64,000 nucleotides of DNA from Chitinophagaceae bacterium (GCA_016786885.1 JAEUVO010000055.1:1-64000); one strand, 5' to 3'. Shown: positions 43,303 through 52,644, numbered from the stretch's first letter. The notes: generated from the letters alone by a model not told the origin. Program-made: numbers and translations.

Positions 43303-44655
43303 CTATACATGACCTTCGGCCAGCATTGCATCAGCAACACGAACAAAGCCTGCAATATTTGCTCCTTTCACATAATCGATTGTTCCGTCTTCTTTCTTAC
43401 CGTATTGCACACACTGTTCATGTATATTCTTCATTATTCCTTTCAGTTTACTTTCCACTTCTTCTCTTGTCCAGGAAAGGCGAATTGAATTTTGGGACAT
43501 TTCCAGGCCGGAAGTGGCTACGCCGCCTGCATTGGCAGCTTTGCCGGGTGCATAGAGTATATCATTTTCCTGCAATACTTCAATTGCTTTAGGAGTAGTC
43601 GGCATATTCGCTCCTTCGGCCACCAGCATACAGCCATTTTTAACAAGCAAGAGTGCATCTTTCTCATCCAGCTCATTCTGTACCGCACAAGGCAAGGCAA
43701 TATCACAAGGTATCTTCCATGGTTTTTCTCCTTCGTAATATGGAACACCATATTTTTTGGCATATTCAGCTATTCTTCCGCGTCGTACATTTTTCAGTTC
43801 GAGTATGAACTCCAGTTTTTCGTTATCAATTCCGTCCGGGTCATAGATAAACCCACTGCTGTCTGATGCGGTTAATGGAATGCCGCCCATCGCTATTGTT
43901 TTTTCAATAGCATATTGCGCTACATTTCCACTACCGGAGATCACCACTTTTTTGTTTTTCATTATTTCTCCTTTTGTCTTCAGCATTTCATCTACAAAGA
44001 ACAGCAATCCATAACCGGTAGCTTCCGGACGAATAAGACTGCCTCCATAGGTATAGCCCTTACCAGTGAGCACACCGGTAAATTCATTGGTCAGTCTTTT
44101 GAACTGGCCAAACAGATAACCGATCTCTCTTGCTCCCACTCCAATATCACCTGCTGGCACATCGGTATCCTTACCAATATGACGGAACAGCTCTGTCATA
44201 AAGCTTTGGCAGAAGCGCATCACTTCATTATCCGATTTTCCTTTAGGATCAAAATCAGAGCCGCCCTTACCACCACCCATCGGTAAAGTGGTCAGTGAGT
44301 TTTTAAATACCTGCTCAAAAGCCAAAAACTTCAGTACACTCAATGTAACACCGGGGTGAAACCGCAGTCCCCCTTTATAAGGACCGATCGCATTGTTCAT
44401 CTGAACCCTGTATCCCCTGTTTACCCTGTAATTACCTTTATCGTCTACCCAGGGTACCCTGAAAATGAGAATACGTTCTGCCTCTATCATACGCTCCAGT
44501 ATGTTTGCCTTTTGGTATTCGGGATGCTCATCCACAAAAGGAATAACGCTTCTCATTACTTCATCAACAGCCTGGTAAAACTCTGCCTGCGCAGGGTTTC
44601 TTTTTTCTACCAATTGCATAAATTTCTCAGCACTGGTGTTTTTTGTAGTTATCAT
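43303..44655 (-). CDS. gdhA: NADP-type glutamate dehydrogenase
   Basis: 450 residues, the length of hexameric NADP-dependent enzymes. The substrate-binding signature GGLRFHPGVTLSVLKFLAFEQVFKN... is present in parts (GGLRFHPG, FEQVFKN), with catalytic Lys in LPMGGGKGGSDFDPKGKS and DVPAGDIGVGAREIGYLFG. The dinucleotide fold shows VVISGSGNVAQYAIEK. It forms glutamate from 2-oxoglutarate and ammonium in the cytoplasm. It is a single gene with its own leader; no regulator lies next to it. Confidence 0.97.
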   Translation of the reverse strand: MITTKNTSAEKFMQLVEKRNPAQAEFYQAVDEVMRSVIPFVDEHPEYQKANILERMIEAERILIFRVPWVDDKGNYRVNRGYRVQMNNAIGPYKGGLRFHPGVTLSVLKFLAFEQVFKNSLTTLPMGGGKGGSDFDPKGKSDNEVMRFCQSFMTELFRHIGKDTDVPAGDIGVGAREIGYLFGQFKRLTNEFTGVLTGKGYTYGGSLIRPEATGYGLLFFVDEMLKTKGEIMKNKKVVISGSGNVAQYAIEKTIAMGGIPLTASDSSGFIYDPDGIDNEKLEFILELKNVRRGRIAEYAKKYGVPYYEGEKPWKIPCDIALPCAVQNELDEKDALLLVKNGCMLVAEGANMPTTPKAIEVLQENDILYAPGKAANAGGVATSGLEMSQNSIRLSWTREEVESKLKGIMKNIHEQCVQYGKKEDGTIDYVKGANIAGFVRVADAMLAEGHV

Positions 44656-44927
44656 ACATCAAATTTTAAAGTGTTAAGCAATCATTACTAATTCCGCCAC
44701 ATACCTGCTATCACTTCATCCTCCAAATGTAAAACGGGCACTACCCTTGTTAAAATGATCAAAGTCAGTAATTAAGCCGATTTCTCATGAGTATGAGCAT
44801 ACTAAAAAAAGACAGCCCTGTCCCGGAAAATTCATGCATTATGTATCAAAGAGAGAAACGGTTTGCCATCATTATTTTCGTAATTTCCTGTTATCAACTT
44901 TTCTTTCTCCCATTTCAAACGACCTGT

Positions 44928-45392
44928 ATGCCAAAATTCAATCTCAACGTCAACAATAAACAATACACGGTAGAAGCCGAAGCAGATATGCCATTACTGT
45001 GGGTGCTCCGTGATTTATTGGACCTCACCGGCACAAAATACGGATGTGGTGTTGCCAGTTGCGGTGTTTGTACTGTCTTAATGGATGGTAATGCCATTTA
45101 TTCCTGTCAGCGATCTGTGGGTTCCTGTGTCAATAAAAAAATTATCACCATTGAAGGTTTATCGGAAGATGGATCACATCCTGTACAAAAAGCATGGCAG
45201 AAAGCCGGCGTACCGCAATGCGGGTACTGCCAGCCGGGTCAAATGATGGCTGTAGCAGCAATGCTGGAAAAAAATAAAAAACCTTCCGATGATACCATCA
45301 ATTCGGCGATGAGCAATGTACTGTGTCGCTGCGGTACCTATCACCGGATAAAAAAAGCTATCCAGCTGGCCATTGAAGAAATCAATAAATAA
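44928..45392 (+). CDS. [2Fe-2S] subunit of molybdenum hydroxylase (isoquinoline 1-oxidoreductase alpha-like)
   Basis: 154 residues from ATG 44928; the frame stays open another 141 bp upstream but that part looks non-coding and hydrophobic by chance. The plant-type ferredoxin cluster site is CGVASCGVC plus SCQR, and the second cluster site is CGYCQPG with CRCGTYHRI. This is the IorA/XdhC-like small subunit that passes electrons from the molybdopterin subunit encoded 18 bp downstream. No FAD subunit gene is present, as in two-subunit aldehyde or isoquinoline oxidoreductases, which pass electrons to a membrane cytochrome. Confidence 0.94.
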   Translation: MPKFNLNVNNKQYTVEAEADMPLLWVLRDLLDLTGTKYGCGVASCGVCTVLMDGNAIYSCQRSVGSCVNKKIITIEGLSEDGSHPVQKAWQKAGVPQCGYCQPGQMMAVAAMLEKNKKPSDDTINSAMSNVLCRCGTYHRIKKAIQLAIEEINK

Positions 45393-45410
45393 CCTTCCTC
45401 AATTCTGCAT

Positions 45411-47618
45411 ATGAAAAAAGTACAGATCGACCGCCGTCATTTTATTAAGATCAGCTCCCTTTCATCAGGAGGTTTGGTGCTGGGATTTACCTTGCCCGGG
45501 CTGCAGGCATTGGCTATTCCATTGGGGGATTGTGAATTTTTTCAACCCAGTGCTTATTTGAAGATTGATACCAAGGGAAAAGTAACCGTGTATGTAGCCA
45601 AACAGGAATCAGGCCAGGGGATAGATACTGCATTACCCATGATAGTGGCGGAAGAACTGGATGCAGATTTCAGGGATGTGAAAGCAGAGATTGCTCCGTT
45701 TGGCACAATGAAACCCGGTGAACATGATACAGGAGGCAGCCAGAGTGTGCTGGATATGTATAATAAATTGCGGAATGCCGGCGCAGTAGCCAAAGCTATG
45801 CTGATCTCTGCCGCCGCCACACTATGGAAAGTAAAGGAATCATCCTGTGCTGCTGATAATGGTGAAGTAGTAAACACCGTTACTATGCAACGGATCAAAT
45901 ATGGTGAGCTGGTATGTGCCGCTGCTAAATTACCTGTGCCAAAAGAAGTGATTTTAAAAAGTCCAAAGGACTTTAAACTGATCGGCAAATCAGAAAAGCG
46001 TTCCAGCTTAAAAGATATTCTAACCGGTAAGACAAAATACGGACTCGATCTGAAAGTGGAAGGAATGGTATATGCAGTAGCAGCAAGATGTCCTGTACTT
46101 GGCGGTACACTGGTAAGTGTGGATGATGCCGCTGCTAAAAAAGTACCCGGTGTATTGAAAGTGGTCAGCTATAAAGGTACCGGTGCCCCGATGCATGTAA
46201 GAGCAGGGGTGGCTGTGATAGCCACCAGCACATGGGCAGCCATCAAAGCAAGAGAGTTGCTGAACATAACCTGGGATGAAGGAAAAAGAAATAAAGAAAG
46301 CACCGATGAACTATTTAAAACCTTTGCCTCAAAATCAACAGCCAAACCACAGATAGAAGTATATAGTAAAGGAGATGCCGGCAGCTATGATGGTAAAAAT
46401 GAAATTAAGGCGGTGTATGCACAACCTTTCCTTGCACATGCTACCATGGAACCGGTAAATTTTATCGCCGCAGTGAAAGAGGATGGTTGTGAGTTGTGGG
46501 GTGGGTTACAGTTACCCGACTGGGCAGTGGACAGGGTATCAAAAGACTGCGGTATCAAAAAAGAAAAGATCAAAGTGAACCTGGCATTAATGGGCGGTGC
46601 ATTCGGACGAAGGTTACATTTTGATTTTGCCATTGAAGCAGTCAAGATCGCACAGCAGTTTGATAAGCCGGTGAAACTTATTTGGGACAGGGTGGATGAT
46701 ACACAGTTCTCTCCTTATCGCCCGGCCAATTATCATTTGCTTAAAGCCAGTACAGATGATAAAGGAACCATTGCAGCCTGGCAACACCATGTATTGGGAA
46801 CACCGATCGCCTTTATGACCGATAGCCCTGAAACAAAAAATATCGGGGAGATGGATGGTGCCGATCATGGTTTTTGTTATGCTGTTCCCAATATAAAAAC
46901 AGGTTATACTCCTGTCGATTTTAATATTAACCGCGGCTGGCTTCGGTCAGTAGATATTTGTGTCAATACATTTCCGGTGGAGAGTTTTATTGATGAAGTA
47001 GCAATGAAACTTAAAAAAGATCCTTTGCAGTTTCGGTTGTCGATGCTGGAAAACCGCCCTGATTTTAAAACCGGTGAAGGTCCAGGCGCCCTGACACAAT
47101 CACCAGCGAGGATTGCCGGGGTATTAAAATTAGCGGCTGAAAAAATTGGCTGGTCAGCACCGCGAAAATCCAATCACTATATTGGGCTGGCCACACACTC
47201 TTTCATCTTTGCCAAAGCCTATGCAGCCCATGCCATAGAAATTGAATTACTGGCGCCAAAAAAATTCAGGATTGTAAAAGTAGTAGCCGCCATTGATTGT
47301 GGTGTGGTCATCAACCCTGATGGATTATTGAACCAGATGGAAGGCGGATTGGCTTTTGCACTGACACAAACATTAAAAGGAGAGATAACCATACAGAACA
47401 GCCGGGTGATGCAGGATGGATTCTTCAGTTATGAATTACTGCGCTATGATGAAATGCCACCAGTGGAAATTCATGTCGTAGACAGTAAAGAAGATCCCGG
47501 CGGAGTGGGTGAAGTGGGCCTCTCAACAGTGGCGCCGGCACTCTGCAATGCATTGGCAGCAGCAGGACAGCGGCCCCGCAACTTACCTATACGTAATGAA
47601 GGCTTTAGCTGGGTCTGA
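45411..47618 (+). CDS. Molybdopterin-binding subunit of aldehyde/isoquinoline oxidoreductase, Tat-exported
   Basis: 735 residues. The twin-arginine signal is DRRHFIKISSLSSGGLVLGFTL, so the complex is exported folded to the periplasm with its cofactor. Molybdenum cofactor motifs include KQESGQGIDTALPMIVAEEL, GGAFGRRLHFDFAIEA and the C-terminal DSKEDPGGVGEVGLSTVAPALCNAL with the catalytic Glu in GVGEVG. It oxidises an aldehyde or heterocycle by hydroxylation with water oxygen. No molybdenum cofactor genes lie nearby. The pair with the upstream [2Fe-2S] gene is a typical IorAB arrangement; substrate unknown. Confidence 0.93.
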   Translation: MKKVQIDRRHFIKISSLSSGGLVLGFTLPGLQALAIPLGDCEFFQPSAYLKIDTKGKVTVYVAKQESGQGIDTALPMIVAEELDADFRDVKAEIAPFGTMKPGEHDTGGSQSVLDMYNKLRNAGAVAKAMLISAAATLWKVKESSCAADNGEVVNTVTMQRIKYGELVCAAAKLPVPKEVILKSPKDFKLIGKSEKRSSLKDILTGKTKYGLDLKVEGMVYAVAARCPVLGGTLVSVDDAAAKKVPGVLKVVSYKGTGAPMHVRAGVAVIATSTWAAIKARELLNITWDEGKRNKESTDELFKTFASKSTAKPQIEVYSKGDAGSYDGKNEIKAVYAQPFLAHATMEPVNFIAAVKEDGCELWGGLQLPDWAVDRVSKDCGIKKEKIKVNLALMGGAFGRRLHFDFAIEAVKIAQQFDKPVKLIWDRVDDTQFSPYRPANYHLLKASTDDKGTIAAWQHHVLGTPIAFMTDSPETKNIGEMDGADHGFCYAVPNIKTGYTPVDFNINRGWLRSVDICVNTFPVESFIDEVAMKLKKDPLQFRLSMLENRPDFKTGEGPGALTQSPARIAGVLKLAAEKIGWSAPRKSNHYIGLATHSFIFAKAYAAHAIEIELLAPKKFRIVKVVAAIDCGVVINPDGLLNQMEGGLAFALTQTLKGEITIQNSRVMQDGFFSYELLRYDEMPPVEIHVVDSKEDPGGVGEVGLSTVAPALCNALAAAGQRPRNLPIRNEGFSWV

Positions 47619-47639
47619 TCATCTGCTAATAACAACCTT

Positions 47640-48068
47640 ATGGCCGGCACCATCACTATCATCATTACCGCATTGGGATTTCTTCCCCTGCTTATCGTTT
47701 TAATAAAGAAGCACCGTGTTAAAAAATTAAAAGAGACCGGTGACCTGGTAACCGGAGTGGTGGAAGAAGTATATGAGCGGAGAGGATTAAAAGGAAATAA
47801 GTATTACCAGGCAGTAATTCAGTATCCTGTTTTTGGAAGAGGTCAGTTGAGGGGAGTCTATACTTACTCCTCTAACCGCACCAATAAATTATTCACCCGG
47901 GGGCAGCGGACAGACATTTACTATGATAAAAACAAACCCGAGAAATTCATTCCGAAAGATGTGCCATTTAATAAAGTGTTTCTCATCTTCACTATTATCG
48001 TAGCTATCGGGTACATTGTTATAGGTTATTTTCTCTATGGCTTTCTGAAAAAAGAAGGAATTACATAA
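47640..48068 (+). CDS. DUF3592-type membrane protein
   Basis: 142 residues. An N-terminal membrane segment (IIITALGFLPLLIVLI) and a C-terminal one (VFLIFTIIVAIGYIVIGYFLYGF) flank a small beta-rich domain with VTGVVEEVYERRG, YYQAVIQYPVFG and RTDIYYDKNKPEKFIP, the DUF3592 pattern. No function is known. It begins 22 bp after the molybdenum subunit gene and probably shares its transcript. It converges on the Pycsar-like gene with only 2 bp between stop codons. Confidence 0.8.
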   Translation: MAGTITIIITALGFLPLLIVLIKKHRVKKLKETGDLVTGVVEEVYERRGLKGNKYYQAVIQYPVFGRGQLRGVYTYSSNRTNKLFTRGQRTDIYYDKNKPEKFIPKDVPFNKVFLIFTIIVAIGYIVIGYFLYGFLKKEGIT

Positions 48069-48070
48069 AG

Positions 48071-48631
48071 CTACCGGTTAACGATCAGCAGGATGAACAG
48101 GTAAGATATGACCGCCAGTGATATGCCCCACGAAAAGAACCGGTAAGCAATGCTCAGCATCCTGTATTTGGTGGTAAGCAGGTTGCCATAGTGATACATA
48201 TCTTTTATAACTGCTTCCATTTTCCTATCATTATCCTGCATGGTATCACGAAGCTGTGTAGTATATTCTTCCAGCGAAAGCTGGTTGCACTTTTTATAGT
48301 GAATGATATTATTCTCACAATCCTTATTAGTATATTTTCTGAATTCAGGTTTTACCGATTGAATGGAAAAGAATAAAGACAACACATTTGACAGCATCAG
48401 TAATACAGCGCTGATCCATACATATGGTATCTCATGGATAGATGTTGTCAGCAGGGTAACGCCTATTGTAAGAAAGATGGAGTTCACGATCAGCATGATC
48501 CTTGCCTTGCGGTCGGCATCGCCGATCAGCCGTATATAATTGGTAGATGTTTCCCTTAACAGTGCATCTGTTCTGATCCGCACCTTTTCCTTTTTCCCTT
48601 TATCGGGAATTTGCTCCGTCAGTTTCAGCAT
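48071..48631 (-). CDS. Pycsar effector-like membrane protein (PycTM/DUF5706 type), orphan
   Basis: I prefer ATG 48631 (186 residues); a GTG at 48673 would add 14. The pattern of SxxYIRLIGDADRKARIMLIVNS with an N-terminal helix, two membrane segments (IMLIVNSIFLTIGVTLLTTS and VWISAVLLMLSNVLSLFFSI), a cytoplasmic helical part (ENNIIHYKKC, YTTQLRDTMQDNDRKMEAVIKDMYHYGNLLTTKYRML) and one more membrane segment (ISLAVISYLFILLIV) matches the PycTM effector domain, which in Pycsar defence binds a cyclic pyrimidine and damages the membrane. No cyclase gene lies within the window, so its trigger is unclear; similar stand-alone proteins may do other work. Confidence 0.65.
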   Translation of the reverse strand: MLKLTEQIPDKGKKEKVRIRTDALLRETSTNYIRLIGDADRKARIMLIVNSIFLTIGVTLLTTSIHEIPYVWISAVLLMLSNVLSLFFSIQSVKPEFRKYTNKDCENNIIHYKKCNQLSLEEYTTQLRDTMQDNDRKMEAVIKDMYHYGNLLTTKYRMLSIAYRFFSWGISLAVISYLFILLIVNR

Positions 48632-48747
48632 GACACACTTCCTCCTTTCAACTGCTAAGATACTCTCCGGCACTGCCGGCAGCTATGAGCTTCCTCACCG
48701 CTAATCCTGATTAGGATAACCGGTTAGCCATTACCATTTTCTAACGG

Positions 48748-49413
48748 CTATTCTTTGTCTTTCAGGTAAAAAGATTCTGATTTGGTGATCCAGGAAATAC
48801 CGAAAGAAACAAGGGCCAGCGACTCAAACCAGAATACCAGTTTATATTTTGAGCTGACGGATGGTTCCAGCACCAGCAGGCTGAACGCAATCGCTGCAAT
48901 ACAAACGATCATAATGATGCCGCAGATAAGATATACTTTATTACGATCTCTTTTTTGAGGCGTCATTGCTTTGGCCGGGTTTGTCTTTCTGAATAAATAC
49001 ATAGAGAAGAAGATAAAGACAGAAAAAAGTAACAGGGCAAAAACAAAATGCAGGTAATGCACCCAGCAGGAAGGGCAATAAGTAGTAGGGAACAAGGCCA
49101 CTCCCAATGCGGCCACACAGCCCACATCGGCCGCCCGGTTATCAATGGGCTCAGGTCCCTTGTACGACAAAAGAAAAAAGCCAAGTACAAACAGTACTCC
49201 CACCAGTACATCACCGGCAGTACCATTATCATAATAATCACTGATGGAAAACTCCAGCACCCCTGAACCTTGTGAAATGTATTTGCCAAAGAAGACCAGG
49301 AGGGGAAGCAATACACCGGTAGCACCGATCAGAATACGCAGGGTGTAATAAGAAATGATCTGGTCGTTGGGATTTTCACTCTTTTTATCCGGAGGGTTTT
49401 GTTCAGGATGCAT
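48748..49413 (-). CDS. Multi-pass membrane protein, unknown function (DUF998-like)
   Basis: 221 residues from ATG 49413; the frame is open to 49539 but the extra 42 residues look random. About six membrane segments, including LRILIGATGVLLPLLVFFGK, VLVGVLFVLGFFLLSY, ADVGCVAALGVALFPTT and VYLICGIIMIVCIAAIAFSLLVL. The motif SISDYYDNGTAGDVLVGVLF followed by DNRAADVG and ALFPTT recurs in uncharacterised DUF998-like proteins. No catalytic residues stand out. It is separated by about 100 bp from the DUF2784-type gene upstream and may be co-transcribed with it. Confidence 0.7.
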   Translation of the reverse strand: MHPEQNPPDKKSENPNDQIISYYTLRILIGATGVLLPLLVFFGKYISQGSGVLEFSISDYYDNGTAGDVLVGVLFVLGFFLLSYKGPEPIDNRAADVGCVAALGVALFPTTYCPSCWVHYLHFVFALLLFSVFIFFSMYLFRKTNPAKAMTPQKRDRNKVYLICGIIMIVCIAAIAFSLLVLEPSVSSKYKLVFWFESLALVSFGISWITKSESFYLKDKE

Positions 49414-49513
49414 GATTGTGAATTTTACAGGATAATAAATATATCCACTAAAAATAGCTAATTGACCCGGCGGATGCAATACCATTTTACAGGTAGCGGT
49501 AATAGTATCTTTC

Positions 49514-49891
49514 TCAGCGGTTTTTTCTTTTCCAATCACGGATATTCAGCCATACACTCAGTACGGCTGTGAGCAGGAAAATGCTGAGAGTAAAAGTATC
49601 TACCAGTTGTTTATTAAAATCTTTGCCGGTGAGATGGAGCAGGAGAAAATGAATATAAGAATTGGACCGGTCATGATAACCCAATGCTTCTCTCGCTTCC
49701 CAGTGCCAGTCGGTGCAGGCACAATAGCCCCAGCCATACCAGATACCCAGCACAAACCAGGAAAAAGCTGTAAGCAATATAGTTGCCAAATGAAGCTTTC
49801 TTGTTTTAGGAAAGGCCCAGCCCACTATATTGAACAGTGTAAATGCTGTATGAAAAACAAAGAAAAAGATATTGAGGAACTGGTGCCACAT
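49514..49891 (-). CDS. DUF2784-type membrane protein
   Basis: 125 residues with four membrane segments: FLNIFFFVFHTAFTLFNIVGW, LATILLTAFSWFVLGIWYGWGYC, IHFLLLHLTG and TFTLSIFLLTAVLSVWL. The central CACTDWHWEAREALGY stretch with its Cys and His is characteristic of the DUF2784 group, suggesting a metal or haem site, but no function is established. It lies 37 bp after the deacetylase gene, on the same strand. Confidence 0.75.
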   Translation of the reverse strand: MWHQFLNIFFFVFHTAFTLFNIVGWAFPKTRKLHLATILLTAFSWFVLGIWYGWGYCACTDWHWEAREALGYHDRSNSYIHFLLLHLTGKDFNKQLVDTFTLSIFLLTAVLSVWLNIRDWKRKNR

Positions 49892-49928
49892 ATTGTAACA
49901 AGTAAAAAAAGATTTATTCGCAGTAGTG

Positions 49929-50813
49929 TTACCTGCCCGGTCTCTTCATGCTTTGCAATCCTTTTTCTTTATTAAGCATACCATAGGTAACGATCCTGAA
50001 TTTCGGATCATGGATCAGTTGCTGAAAAGAAGGAGATAATAATGCCCGCAGTTCTGACTGCCGGTGTTTGCTCATGTCTTTCGGGCCAAAGGGATTCAGG
50101 TCTTCCATGGCACTCATCTCTGGTGTGTCAAGCCCGATATGTACCACAAAGAGTTTGGTGCCGCCCGGCTGCAGGGTTTTTACTTTAGCCGTTAAAGTGT
50201 CAAGCTTGTTTGCCACCGGTGCGGCATAGCCTCCTTCCACATCCACTTCATCATAGTAGCGGGAGATGGAGAGTTTATATTCCGCCGCCAGTTTTTCTAC
50301 AATGGCCCTTGTCTCCAATGTCTGCATGGCGGCTCCCATATGGTAATCGAGGTAATCCAGTTTCAACCCTGCCCTGATGGCTTTATCGATCTGTGCCCTT
50401 AGTTCGGTTTCTATTTCACTGAGCTTTGGATTATTGCCAAAGAGCAAACTGCGGGAAGGAAAGAAATGACCCAGTGAATCCACCAGTGAAGGCACAACGC
50501 TTACACCCGCCACGGGACCCCAGCGGTATTGTTTCCATTCGGCATTGAGGGTAAGGTGTATGCCTACTGAAACATGCGGGTATTTTTTCAGTATCTCGGC
50601 TGCTTCGGCAAACCATGAGCAGGGTACCATCACGGACATGGACACCGGCATACCTGTTTTCAATACTTCTTCTGCCGCCATATTCACCGAATGGCACATG
50701 CCGATATCATCGAGGCGGAAGAGCAGGGGAATTTTTTGCTGTTCATTGTTTTGCTGGGCAGTACTGGTAAACACAGTAAACAGGCAACTGAGCAGAAGCA
50801 GGAATTGTTTCAT
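49929..50813 (-). CDS. ChbG/HpnK (YdjC-like) carbohydrate deacetylase, secreted
   Basis: 294 residues with signal peptide MKQFLLLLSCLFTVFTSTAQ. The metal site is formed by RLDDIGMCHS (Asp-Asp), VGIHLTLNAEW (His) and LDYLDYHMGAA (His), the typical YdjC set. ChbG removes acetyl groups from chito-oligosaccharides or related substrates; HpnK acts on hopanoid precursors. Being secreted, this one should act on an extracytoplasmic glycan. It is first of a three-gene minus-strand series with two membrane proteins. A 260-bp gap upstream holds the divergent promoters. Confidence 0.87.
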   Translation of the reverse strand: MKQFLLLLSCLFTVFTSTAQQNNEQQKIPLLFRLDDIGMCHSVNMAAEEVLKTGMPVSMSVMVPCSWFAEAAEILKKYPHVSVGIHLTLNAEWKQYRWGPVAGVSVVPSLVDSLGHFFPSRSLLFGNNPKLSEIETELRAQIDKAIRAGLKLDYLDYHMGAAMQTLETRAIVEKLAAEYKLSISRYYDEVDVEGGYAAPVANKLDTLTAKVKTLQPGGTKLFVVHIGLDTPEMSAMEDLNPFGPKDMSKHRQSELRALLSPSFQQLIHDPKFRIVTYGMLNKEKGLQSMKRPGR

Positions 50814-51073
50814 AACTGTTGATGTTGGATAACCTAATAATTGTAGTTACTAAAGTTAGTTTAAACTACTATGCATTCAGTAAAGAAAAGCAGATATGTG
50901 TCAATAGCTGTTCCGTTGGTATTCCATTTGCGGTAATGTTGCTTTTGCGGATAGCAAAACCTGCAAAAAAAATTGCCCGGACAAAAATTATCTGTTTACA
51001 TTTATTGTCTTCTTACCCCGTGTAATTCCTTTCCCGCCCTCTATTTATTTTTTTAACGCTAAAAACAAAATCA

Positions 51074-51805
51074 ATGAAGCAGTTCAGATTCAGCTGTATG
51101 TTGCTTTTTGCAACTATGGTATTCTTTTTAAGTTCCTGTGGTGGTGGCAGCGGTGAAAAGAAAGCCGGTGATGACACAACCGGCACGGTAACAACAGCAC
51201 CGGTACCGGTAAATACAATTGTCACCACCCCACAACTTATGGTAGTGGTAACACATAAGGTGGCCGATTTTGCCAAATGGAAACCCTCTTTTGATGCACA
51301 CGACTCCGTTCGTCTTGCCAATGGCCTGCACCGGTATGTGATCGGCCGGGGAATAGCTGATACCAATATGGTGTTGGTAGCCATGAAAGCAGATGACCTG
51401 GCAAAGGCCAAAGCTTTTTCACAAAGCCCGGACCTGAAGAATGCGATGAAAAAAGCCGGCGTAACCGGGCCCCCCACCATTCACTTTATCAATACCACCT
51501 GGCAGGACACAGCCAATATTGGCGCTGCTCCCCGCTCCCTGACCACTTTCACAATAAAAGACTGGGATGCCTGGATCAAAAGCTTTGATGGCGGCAAACA
51601 GGAACGAATTGATAATGGATTGCTGGTAAGAACAGTAGGGCATGATGCAGATGACAATAAAAAAGTGGCCCTGGTAACAGCGCTTGCCGATACCGCCAAA
51701 GCTTTTGCTTATTTTAAATCGGATGCACTTAAAAAAAGAACAGAAGCCGGCGGGTTAACCAGTGAACCCAAACGTTTCCTGTTTACCATTGCACACAGGT
51801 ATTGA
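51074..51805 (+). CDS. Lipoprotein with duplicated dimeric alpha/beta-barrel-like domain
   Basis: 243 residues. Lipoprotein signal with lipobox FFLSSC (Cys22), a Gly/Thr/Pro tether, then two copies of one domain: residues about 53-140 (VTHKVADFAKWKPSFDAHDSVRL) and about 155-243 (FTIKDWDAWIKSFDGGKQERID). Both have the pattern V-x-D-(F/W)-x-x-W-x-x-(S)-FD, then NGL-x-R, then a helix K-A-x-x-(F)-x-S-D-x-L-K. This resembles ABM-like or ferredoxin-like barrel domains that usually dimerise; here a fused pair could form a single-chain dimer. No catalytic residue is evident. Unknown function. Confidence 0.8.
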   Translation: MKQFRFSCMLLFATMVFFLSSCGGGSGEKKAGDDTTGTVTTAPVPVNTIVTTPQLMVVVTHKVADFAKWKPSFDAHDSVRLANGLHRYVIGRGIADTNMVLVAMKADDLAKAKAFSQSPDLKNAMKKAGVTGPPTIHFINTTWQDTANIGAAPRSLTTFTIKDWDAWIKSFDGGKQERIDNGLLVRTVGHDADDNKKVALVTALADTAKAFAYFKSDALKKRTEAGGLTSEPKRFLFTIAHRY

Positions 51806-51839
51806 CCAAACAATAACCTGCATACTTTATAAATAAATT

Positions 51840-51868
51840 ACAACGGGGTCTTCTCAGGAAGATCCCGT
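51840..51868 (+). terminator. Terminator-like hairpin after the duplicated-domain lipoprotein
   Basis: ACAACGGGGTCTTC, loop TCAG, GAAGATCCCGTTGT: a 14-bp stem with one G-U pair ends near 51868. The T tract is weak (TTGTTGT). Confidence 0.65.
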
Positions 51869-51943
51869 TGTTGTAAAAGGGTGATATGCCTTAACTCATG
51901 CACCAGTAGTTTTTCCTGCTGCCGTACCTGGTAGCAGAATTAC

Positions 51944-52477
51944 CTAAAACTTTTTTAACTGCTCAGCAATAATTGTCCCTGCTTTTTCTTTCAGCGGATA
52001 ATTAAATGAACCCATGGAAGATTCGATGCGTATGTCAGTAATGGTTCCGTTCTTTATTGTTTCTATAGCAGAATATGGTAAGGTATAAAAAGCGAAGAGC
52101 CAGCAGCCATAACCCATAGAAGATTTTTTAGAGCTGTAATCAGCACGGCTGGGCAAACTGATTACTGATCCATCACCCATTATTAATTTGGCAGCTTGCC
52201 CTGTATAAATAGAAAAACTATTACTGCGCCCGGTTTGTATTGAAAATTCCAGTACAAAACCACTGGCATATTTTAATACTGTGCTTTTCAGGTAATCGCT
52301 TACGGTGCTTCTTTTATCCCGCCCTGTTCCATACGTATCACCGGCTGAAATATAGAGCCGTTCTTCGCTGGTATAAAACACCGTGTCGCCGCTTTCTTTA
52401 CTGATATCATATTTTAATTTTCGCTGGGCGAAAGCGGTTGTTTGTAAAAGCAGTAAAAAAATAAGTACGACTTTCAT
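51944..52477 (-). CDS. Secreted protein of unknown function
   Basis: 177 residues with signal peptide MKVVLIFLLLLQTTAFAQ. The mature protein is beta-rich: DTVFYTSEERLYISAGD, STVLKYASGFVLEFSIQTG, FSIYTGQAAKLIMGDGSVISLPS and a final NGTITDIRIESSMGSFNYPLKEKAG. The last part resembles the C-terminal ends of small periplasmic Bacteroidota proteins that report on a DRIEYDIR-like strand; I do not recognise the family. It stands alone on the minus strand. Confidence 0.7.
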   Translation of the reverse strand: MKVVLIFLLLLQTTAFAQRKLKYDISKESGDTVFYTSEERLYISAGDTYGTGRDKRSTVSDYLKSTVLKYASGFVLEFSIQTGRSNSFSIYTGQAAKLIMGDGSVISLPSRADYSSKKSSMGYGCWLFAFYTLPYSAIETIKNGTITDIRIESSMGSFNYPLKEKAGTIIAEQLKKF

Positions 52478-52617
52478 GCGGATGGTTTTGTTTCTTAAAG
52501 GTAGGAATGAATTTTTTACGCTGTGATGGTGCCTGCCGGTATGCAGGTTTGTGCTTCACCGGCTATTGATCTATAGCAGGGTTAAAAAGAATAGTGAAGA
52601 AGTGTTCTTCATTCATT

Positions 52618-52644
52618 CGGTTGGTGAAAGAAAAACACCAACCG
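52618..52644. terminator. Hairpin downstream of the dinD-like pseudogene
   Basis: CGGTTGGTG (52618-52626) pairs perfectly with CACCAACCG (52636-52644). It lies 48 bp after the pseudogene stop on the minus strand. No T tract follows in either direction, so terminator function is doubtful. Confidence 0.4.
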
